Assembly: GCF_009831765.1 (NCBI RefSeq)
Contig: NZ_WSSB01000006.1
Span: forward strand, 1-64,000
Length of the DNA: 64,000 nt
Origin: Craterilacuibacter sinensis
GTDB taxonomy: Bacteria > Pseudomonadota > Gammaproteobacteria > Burkholderiales > Chromobacteriaceae
Direction: 5' to 3'
Shown: one piece after another, positions 58,284-64,000 of the stretch
Position numbering within the stretch: the stretch's first letter is position 1
Layout of the letters: each line of letters opens with the position of its first letter
Notes under the pieces: generated by a model
Seen by the model: only the letters and a program-made list of their open reading frames with translations
Database searches by the model: none
What the model was told of the DNA's origin: nothing
Program-made: the position numbers and the translations under genes

Positions 58284-60476
58284 TTATGGTGTACCAAGGA
58301 AGAGGTAGACGGCGTTCGGCCCCTGTTTTGCGTGGCCATAGCCCAGATACACCGGCCCCAGCGGGGTCTCTCCACCCAGGTAGAGCGTGGCGGATGCCTG
58401 CCAACCCTCAAGCTGGCTTTCGCTGAAGCGCCGACCAAAGGTGGCGCCTTCCAGCGCAAGCCCCAGGCGCATGTCGCCGCGTAAACCCAGCGGCAGCTGG
58501 CCGATGATCTTTTCGGCCCGCAGCTGGGCAAAGCGCATATCGTCACCGACCAGCTGATCCTGCGCATAACCGGACAGATTAAGGAAGCCGCCCAGTTTTG
58601 AGGCCTCGTAGAACGGAACGCTGCCATGCAAGGTCTGGCTGGCCCTGAATTTTCCGCTCACGATCAATGGCCCCAGCGGGGTCGCGCCGGACAGGCTGCC
58701 GGAGAGGTTGCCGTAGTTCAGCTGGGGCGAGTCGGAATAGGCCAGTCGCGCGGCCCAGCCCGAGGTCGGCAGGTAGAGACGATCCATCTGGTCAAGGTCC
58801 AGTGCCAGATAGGCGCTGCCGAAGTGCTGGTTGTTATTCCCAAGCTCGGGGGTGCCCGTTTCCAGCGCGGCATCCAGCCAGGTCTCGCGCCAGCCCAGCC
58901 GCGCCTGACCCAGCAAGCCGATATTGACGCCCACCCCCAGATTGAGCTGGCTAGTTTTGACCCGGTATTCCGCCCGCTTCTGGTTGTCCTGGTAGAAATT
59001 GCGCAGCTCGTCGCTGTAGCTTGCCATTGGCTCGACGAAGAAGCGCTGACGCTCATCCAGCGGCTGGTAGAACTCGAAGCCCAGCATATTGCGGTTACCG
59101 ATTTCGGTGAAGGCAATCATTTCCGCGCCCAGATTGTTCATCCAGGTCTTGTGGTAAGCCGCGCGCAGGCTGTAGCTGGCATTGCCGTCGAAGGTGTTTT
59201 CAAGGTTGACCCCGAGGCGCAGGTAATCCGGCCCCCAGCTTTTCTCGACCGGTGTGATGCGCAAGATGGTGCGGTCCCGACTGCCAAGTAGGGAATAGTC
59301 GACATGCTCGTAGAAACCATCGCCGTAGACCCTGAGCAGGTCACGCCCCAGCTGCGGCGCTACGCTGCTGCCCGGCTGCTGCTCGATATGGCGGCTCACC
59401 ACTGCCTTGTTGACATGGGTCATGTCAGCCACCTGCACCTCATCAATGCGGGGTAGTGCCGGTAACTTGGCTTCCAGATGCTGGCGCCATTGCTGGTAGC
59501 GCGCCTCGCTCACCGAATAGCGGGCCAGTTTTCCGGCCACTGCCTCTGTGGCGATCCGGCCACGCTCGGCTGTTTCCGCATTGCGTGGAAAGTCGCCTGC
59601 GCTGATGCCTTCCAGATCCGGCTGGATATAGATATCGTCGGGTTTGAGTGTTGCGAGCGAGCGGCTGACATTCTGCTCGGTGAGAATATTGACCATCTGT
59701 GCCGAGACCGACAGCAGGGAATTGATTTCGTCCGGCTTGAGCAGGGGCGAGCCCACATTCACCGCAATTACCACATCGGGCTGGCAGCGCTCGCGTACTT
59801 CGGCGATGGGCACGTTATCGACCAGCCCGCCATCGACCAGCTTGTGGCCGTCTAGCTGTACCGGCGTCATCAGTCCGGGTACTGACATGCTGGCGCGCAT
59901 GGCCTGGGTCAGGCTGCCTTCGCGCAGTACCACCCGGCTGCCGGTGCCGATATCGGTCGCGATAATGGACAGGGGCAGGGGCAGAGACTGGATCTGCGGC
60001 TCACCCCGATCGGCATGCACCAGCTGATTGAAAAACAGCTTGATCTTCTGCCCGGCGACCACCCCGGACTGGTATTGCAGGCCATCTTCCTTGATGCCGG
60101 TTTCCGAGCCGGGCAAAAAGCGCTGCGAGATGCGCTTGTTACGGTAGGAAAGCTCGGAAAAGGTCGGATTGTCCTGGAACATGTCGCTCCAGTTGGCCGC
60201 AGCCATTTCGTTTTTCATTGTCTGGGGTGTCACGCCGGAGGCATAGGCCCCGGCCACCAGTGCGCCCATGCTGGTGCCTGCGATGCAGTCGACCGGCACG
60301 CGCAGGCGCTCCAGTACTTCGAGTACACCCAGATGCGCGGCTCCGCGTGCGCCGCCTCCGCCTAGCACCAGACCGATGCGTGGCGGAGGGGCCTCGGCCT
60401 GCGCAAGAGGTGCCAGGGCTAGGCTGATGCAGCAAGACAGCCACAGCATGGAAGTCGGAATTCGTCCTGTCGGCAT
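58284..60476 (-). CDS. Patatin-like phospholipase with C-terminal outer-membrane barrel (PlpD type, type Vd secretion)
   Basis: 730 residues, matching P. aeruginosa PlpD (728). Signal peptide ends at about AQA (27). Patatin domain 30-320 with oxyanion loop GGGGARG, nucleophile S69 in GTSMG and D215 in DGG, the Ser-Asp dyad of lipases A1/A2. A POTRA-like segment (about 335-400) links to a 16-strand Omp85-type barrel ending in an aromatic/aliphatic alternation (YLFLGTP). Predicted to display or release a lipase at the cell surface. Monocistronic. Confidence 0.92.
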   Translation of the reverse strand: MPTGRIPTSMLWLSCCISLALAPLAQAEAPPPRIGLVLGGGGARGAAHLGVLEVLERLRVPVDCIAGTSMGALVAGAYASGVTPQTMKNEMAAANWSDMFQDNPTFSELSYRNKRISQRFLPGSETGIKEDGLQYQSGVVAGQKIKLFFNQLVHADRGEPQIQSLPLPLSIIATDIGTGSRVVLREGSLTQAMRASMSVPGLMTPVQLDGHKLVDGGLVDNVPIAEVRERCQPDVVIAVNVGSPLLKPDEINSLLSVSAQMVNILTEQNVSRSLATLKPDDIYIQPDLEGISAGDFPRNAETAERGRIATEAVAGKLARYSVSEARYQQWRQHLEAKLPALPRIDEVQVADMTHVNKAVVSRHIEQQPGSSVAPQLGRDLLRVYGDGFYEHVDYSLLGSRDRTILRITPVEKSWGPDYLRLGVNLENTFDGNASYSLRAAYHKTWMNNLGAEMIAFTEIGNRNMLGFEFYQPLDERQRFFVEPMASYSDELRNFYQDNQKRAEYRVKTSQLNLGVGVNIGLLGQARLGWRETWLDAALETGTPELGNNNQHFGSAYLALDLDQMDRLYLPTSGWAARLAYSDSPQLNYGNLSGSLSGATPLGPLIVSGKFRASQTLHGSVPFYEASKLGGFLNLSGYAQDQLVGDDMRFAQLRAEKIIGQLPLGLRGDMRLGLALEGATFGRRFSESQLEGWQASATLYLGGETPLGPVYLGYGHAKQGPNAVYLFLGTP

Positions 60477-60841
60477 AGGCGGGCACTCTGCTTAGTTTTT
60501 TGTCACACAATAATTACATTATTTAACCTATGAGAATTTTTGCGCATATTTCGACGATGACTGGCGCAGGGGCGCGCCATATCCGCCACCGGCAGTAAAA
60601 AGGCGATGTTCCAATGGCGTGTTGGTGCTTGGTGCTGGTGATGGAAGCAGCGCATGCGCCGTCAGGTGTCGCGGGACTTAGGAGGGGGCTTGGGTTTGCA
60701 AGGGACTTGTCGCCACTGACTCTTTGCCCGTCCGTATAGGCAACAGCCCGGCAAGCGTAGCCTGCCGGGCTGTTGAATTCAGGCTGGCCATCACATTAGC
60801 CCCGGGTCGGGCTGTTGCCAGCATGCAAGCGGGACATGGCC
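60477..60841. other. Intergenic region between the patatin and rlmJ genes
   Basis: About 365 bases without a supported gene. Holds the patatin promoter region and the rlmJ 3' hairpin at 60741-60775. Frames here lack family resemblance. Confidence 0.4.
60741..60775. repeat. Inverted repeat downstream of rlmJ
   Basis: Perfect 13-base arms CAACAGCCCGGCA / TGCCGGGCTGTTG with a 9-base loop. It may be the rlmJ 3' hairpin, but no T-run follows on the minus strand. The motif GGGCTGTTG appears again at about 60808-60816. Confidence 0.6.
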
Positions 60842-61690
60842 TTACAAGTCGCCGCCTTGCTCCAGCGTATAGCGTGCGCCCCTGTCCTGTCCCAGTGTTG
60901 CCACCAGATAGGGCATCACGTCTTTGAGCATGGCCGGCAGTGTCCACGGGGCATTGAGGATGAACATGCCGCTGCCGTGCATGCCGAATCCGTCTGCCGA
61001 CGGGGACTGCACATCCAGTCGCACATGCAGCCAGTTTTTGGCCGGCAGTTTTTTCATCGCCTCCAGCATGTCGCCGATTTCGCGCCGCGACAAACAGGGA
61101 TACCACACCGCGTAGACCCCGGTCGAAAAGCGTTTCAGGGCTTCCTTGAGGGCACCCACCACATGCTGGTAGTCGCGTTTGTCTTCATAAGGCGGATCGA
61201 TCAGCATCAGCGCACGGCGCGGTGGCGGCGGCAAAATAGCCTTGATGCCTTCAAAGCCGTCGCCTTGCTTGACATGCACGCGTCGCCCCTGTTCGGCAAA
61301 ATTCTCGGCCAGAATGGGGGCGTCGGTCGGGTGCAGTTCGAACAGGCGCAGTTTGTCGCTGCGGCTCATGGCTTCGGCGGCAAACCACGGCGAGCCGGGA
61401 TAGAGCGCAAGCTTGCCGTCGGGGTTAAGCACGCGCACCAGATCGACATAGCGAGCCAGCGCCTCGGGCAGGTCGGTGCGTTCCCACAAGCGGGCGATGC
61501 CGCTCTGGTATTCGGCATTCTTGGCGGCAAAGCCTTCGGTCAGCGAGTAGACGCCGGCACCGGCATGGGTGTCGATATACCAGAAGGGTGTGCCTTTTTG
61601 CCCCAGGTAATCGATCAGGGCAACTTCTATCAGGTGCTTGAGCACATCGGCGTGGTTGCCGGCGTGAAAGCCGTGGCGGTAACTGAGCAT
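60842..61690 (-). CDS. rlmJ: 23S rRNA (adenine-2030-N6)-methyltransferase
   Basis: 282 residues. Starts with the near-invariant MLSYRHGFHAGNHADVLKH, has the DPPY catalytic motif (ALMLIDPPYEDKRDYQ) and a GTP-like HGSGMFILNAPW segment, all typical of RlmJ. Methylates A2030 of 23S rRNA using SAM. The gene lies 19 bases downstream of truC on the same strand and may share its transcript. Confidence 0.95.
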   Translation of the reverse strand: MLSYRHGFHAGNHADVLKHLIEVALIDYLGQKGTPFWYIDTHAGAGVYSLTEGFAAKNAEYQSGIARLWERTDLPEALARYVDLVRVLNPDGKLALYPGSPWFAAEAMSRSDKLRLFELHPTDAPILAENFAEQGRRVHVKQGDGFEGIKAILPPPPRRALMLIDPPYEDKRDYQHVVGALKEALKRFSTGVYAVWYPCLSRREIGDMLEAMKKLPAKNWLHVRLDVQSPSADGFGMHGSGMFILNAPWTLPAMLKDVMPYLVATLGQDRGARYTLEQGGDL

Positions 61691-61708
61691 GGCGGGTGTC
61701 TTGTATTT

Positions 61709-62473
61709 TCAGGGTTCGGATTGTAGCGCAGCAGGCTTAATGCTGCCTGTGCCCAGACTGTCTTGCCAGTTCATGCGCTTGACGAGATGGGCAAATTCGC
61801 CGCTAAGCGGGGCGTGCAATTGCAGCAGATGGCCATCGTCGGGGTGGGGCAGGGTCAGCGCACTGCAATGCAGCAGCATGCGTGCAGCGCCTAAGTGTTC
61901 GGCAAAGTAGCGGTTGTGTACCCCCTTGCCGAAGGTCGAGTCACCGATGATGGGGTGGGCGATATGCTTCATATGGCGGCGCAACTGGTGGCGGCGCCCG
62001 CTGTGCGGCGTGAGCTGCATCAGTGCATAGCGGCTCACCGGATAACGCTCGACCATGACCGGCAATTCTATGGTTGCCAGACGCTGAAAATCGGTTACTG
62101 CCGCCTGTGCTTCGCCGCGCGCCAGGTCATGGCGCTTTTCCGCGTCATCGTAACGGCGCGACAGCGCATGGTCGATGCGGCCGGATTCGGCCGGCCAGCC
62201 GCGCACGACGGCCAGATAGCGCTTGTCCATGTCTTGCGCTTCGAAGGCTTGCGACAGGCTGCGTGCGGCGTCCTTGTCCAGTGCAAACACCAGTACACCG
62301 GAGGTGCCCTTGTCCAGCCGGTGTACTGCATAGACATGCTGGCCGATCTGGTCGCGCAACAGTTGCAGGGCAAAGCGCGTTTCGTGCCAGTCGAGCACCG
62401 AGCGGTGCACAATCAGGCCTGAGGGCTTGTCGATGACGATCATGCGCTCGTCTCTATAGAGAATATTCAGCAC
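61709..62473 (-). CDS. truC: tRNA pseudouridine(65) synthase
   Basis: 254 residues from a GTG at 62473. RluA-family enzyme; the catalytic aspartate is D54 in HRLDKGTSG, the same position as in E. coli TruC, and the start VLNILYRDE aligns with MLEILYQDE of TruC, which fixes the GTG. RIDHALSRRYDD and GRRHQLRRHMKHIAHPIIGD also match. Ribosome-binding site is weak (AAAGAAA). Follows the LysR gene by 10 bases. Confidence 0.9.
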   Translation of the reverse strand: MLNILYRDERMIVIDKPSGLIVHRSVLDWHETRFALQLLRDQIGQHVYAVHRLDKGTSGVLVFALDKDAARSLSQAFEAQDMDKRYLAVVRGWPAESGRIDHALSRRYDDAEKRHDLARGEAQAAVTDFQRLATIELPVMVERYPVSRYALMQLTPHSGRRHQLRRHMKHIAHPIIGDSTFGKGVHNRYFAEHLGAARMLLHCSALTLPHPDDGHLLQLHAPLSGEFAHLVKRMNWQDSLGTGSIKPAALQSEP

Positions 62474-62483
62474 TGGTTTTCTT

Positions 62484-63377
62484 TCATGATGCGTGGCGGG
62501 CGGCGCTGCAAATGGCCTCGACCGCTCGGTGTTGCAGTTTTTTACGGTTGGCGATGGCCCAGTAGTGTTCGAATACGCCATCGATGGCCCCGACAATGTC
62601 GACGGCAAAATGGCCGGTGATGTCGGCGCTGGCAAAAGAAGGCGCCGGAAACAGGCCGAAGCCCTGGCCGCCAAAGGTCTTGAGCAGGGCGCCGTCTTCA
62701 AATTCTCCCACCACCCGCACGCGGATATTCAGCGTTTCCAGCCAGTTTTCCACTTGCCCGCGCAGGATATTGTCGCGCGTCGGCAAGAGCAGGGGGGCAC
62801 CGGCCAGGCTGTGCGGAAAACCGTCACGGTATTGCCCGCATAAATCGTATGTGCCGTAGATATTGACCGGGCAGCGCGACAGCAGATGGGACTCGAACTG
62901 CGACTGGGTGCTCATCGCCGGCCGGTCGGCCAGCACCACATCGAGCCGGTGCAGGGTCAGTTCGGTCAATAGTTCGTCAAAGCCCGCTTCGCGGCATACC
63001 AGACGTACCCGCTCCTCCATATGCAGCGCGGGCTCCAGCAGATGGTAGCTGACGGTCTTGGGTACTACATCGGAGATGCCGGCGGTCAGGCGTATGGTCT
63101 TGTCCAGTGCATCGTCACGCAAGATGTCGCTGAGCTCTTCGCCGAGCAGAAAAATACGTTCGGCGTAGGACAGCGCGGCACGGCCGGCTTCGGTCAGCAC
63201 CAGATTGCGCCCCTGCTGGTTGAATAGCGCCTGACCAAAGGCCTGTTCCAGGCGCGAGATCTGGCCGCTGACCGTTTGTACGCTCATGCCCAGACGTTCG
63301 GCGGCGCGGGTGACGCTGCCTTCACGTGCCACTGCCCAGAAGTAGCGCAGATGCTTGTAGTTCAGTTCTGCTCGCAT
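62484..63377 (-). CDS. nhaR: LysR-family regulator, NhaR-like
   Basis: 297 residues; N-terminal HTH in LNYKHLRYFWAVAREGSVTRAAERLGMSVQTVSGQISRLE, identical in layout to NhaR, followed by a two-lobed effector domain. NhaR of E. coli activates nhaA (Na+/H+ antiporter) in response to sodium, but no antiporter gene is in the window, so target and inducer are inferred only by homology. It is divergent from htpX across 138 bases. Confidence 0.82.
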   Translation of the reverse strand: MRAELNYKHLRYFWAVAREGSVTRAAERLGMSVQTVSGQISRLEQAFGQALFNQQGRNLVLTEAGRAALSYAERIFLLGEELSDILRDDALDKTIRLTAGISDVVPKTVSYHLLEPALHMEERVRLVCREAGFDELLTELTLHRLDVVLADRPAMSTQSQFESHLLSRCPVNIYGTYDLCGQYRDGFPHSLAGAPLLLPTRDNILRGQVENWLETLNIRVRVVGEFEDGALLKTFGGQGFGLFPAPSFASADITGHFAVDIVGAIDGVFEHYWAIANRKKLQHRAVEAICSAARHAS

Positions 63378-63515
63378 ATGCTTCGAAAAAACAGGATGAT
63401 TAATCAGTAATTGTCCGATTTTATCATTAAATAGAATGCGCTACTATGACGACAGTGAGTGTGCTGCGCTTTGGGCCAGTCGCTGTTCTGACAAAAAAAC
63501 AAGAGGGAAAAAAAC

Positions 63516-64000
63516 ATGAAACGCGTGTTCTTGCTGATCGCCACCAACATTGCCGTGATGCTGGTGCTGAGTGTCGCGGCACAACTGCTGGGTCTGAACC
63601 GCTTTATGACCGGCAACGGCCTGAACCTGACCACTTTGCTCGGCTTTTCCGCGCTGATGGGTTTTGGTGGCGCCTTTATCTCGCTGGCCATGTCCAAGAC
63701 CATCGCCAAATGGTCGACCCGTGCGCAGGTGATTACCCAGCCGGCCAATGAAACCGAGCGCTGGCTGGTGGGCAAGGTTGCATCGCTGGCCGACCGCGCC
63801 GGCATTGCCATGCCGGAAGTCGCCATTTACGAAGGCGCACCGAATGCTTTCGCCACCGGCGCGACCAAAAACAGTTCGCTGGTGGCGGTGTCCACCGGCC
63901 TGTTGTCCAGCATGACGCACGAGGAAGTCGAGGCGGTGCTGGCGCACGAGGTCGCCCACATTGCCAATGGCGACATGGTGACGCTGACGCTGATTCAGGG
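63516..64000 (+). CDS. htpX: Membrane zinc metalloprotease HtpX (5' part)
   Basis: The window ends after 161 codons. Two N-terminal TM helices (about 4-25 and 38-58) precede the M48 zinc motif HEVAH (144-148) in [20 protein letters not shown]. HtpX degrades misfolded inner-membrane proteins alongside FtsH. AGAGGG lies about 9 bases upstream of the ATG. The remainder (third and fourth TM helices and the zinc-ligand glutamate) is beyond the window. Confidence 0.95.
   Translation, partial: MKRVFLLIATNIAVMLVLSVAAQLLGLNRFMTGNGLNLTTLLGFSALMGFGGAFISLAMSKTIAKWSTRAQVITQPANETERWLVGKVASLADRAGIAMPEVAIYEGAPNAFATGATKNSSLVAVSTGLLSSMTHEEVEAVLAHEVAHIANGDMVTLTLIQ

Overview
The window is a gene-dense, GC-rich chromosomal segment of an aerobic, Gram-negative proteobacterium. 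Gene content and protein style (NrdA with an ATP cone next to a separate NrdB, PlpD-type patatin secretor, ThiE with an N-terminal extension, LiuR-controlled leucine catabolism, Eat/EutBC without a microcompartment, REP-like GTAG palindromes) point to a betaproteobacterium, most likely Neisseriales/Chromobacteriaceae. That placement is inferred from recognised families, not from a marker-gene comparison. No rRNA, tRNA, phage, transposase or CRISPR array was found.

Layout. 0-9.6 kb: NERD-domain protein, periplasmic gamma-glutamyltransferase (ggt), glycine-zipper lipoprotein, YkgJ-like cysteine-cluster protein, Ivy-type lysozyme inhibitor, polyphosphate kinase 2, glnS, cysS, rpmE. 9.7-14.3 kb: ArnT-like glycosyltransferase and a secreted ImpA/M60-type metalloprotease lipoprotein. 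14.4-26.1 kb, all on the minus strand: a catabolic block. LiuR (MerR) and liuABCDE degrade isovaleryl-CoA (leucine) to acetoacetate and acetyl-CoA; a VOC protein, fumarylacetoacetase and maleylacetoacetate isomerase finish tyrosine breakdown to fumarate and acetoacetate; acetoacetyl-CoA synthetase at the 3' end can activate the acetoacetate from both routes. 26.3-33.7 kb: yecA-like gene, then an ethanolamine module (AraC-type regulator, eat, eutB, eutC) bracketed by a decayed copy of the dctA 3' end on one side and intact dctA on the other.

33.7-37.2 kb: a hairpin-rich region holding what looks like a small independent transcription unit, a YbaK-family editing protein, and katG. 37.2-44 kb: a dispersed hairpin repeat, a three-gene operon of secreted beta-propeller-like proteins of unknown role, small exported proteins, a diguanylate cyclase and a lipocalin. 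44.1-45.7 kb: an AT-rich island with a SIR2-domain (probable anti-phage NADase) gene interrupted by an in-frame amber codon. 45.8-50.5 kb: nrdB, a lipoprotein, a REP doublet and nrdA. 51-57.3 kb: mscS and a TPP-riboswitch-controlled thiCOSGE operon. 57.3-64 kb: DUF3313 lipoprotein, PlpD-type patatin, rlmJ, truC, a NhaR-like LysR regulator and the 5' part of htpX.

The most notable unexplained signals are: (1) a multi-hairpin dispersed repeat near 18.8 and 37.3 kb in opposite orientation, with compensatory changes in one stem and a large nested palindrome in only one copy; (2) the amber-interrupted SIR2 gene; (3) the dctA remnant that brackets the ethanolamine module; (4) the orphan promoter/operator/mini-ORF/terminator unit upstream of dctA.
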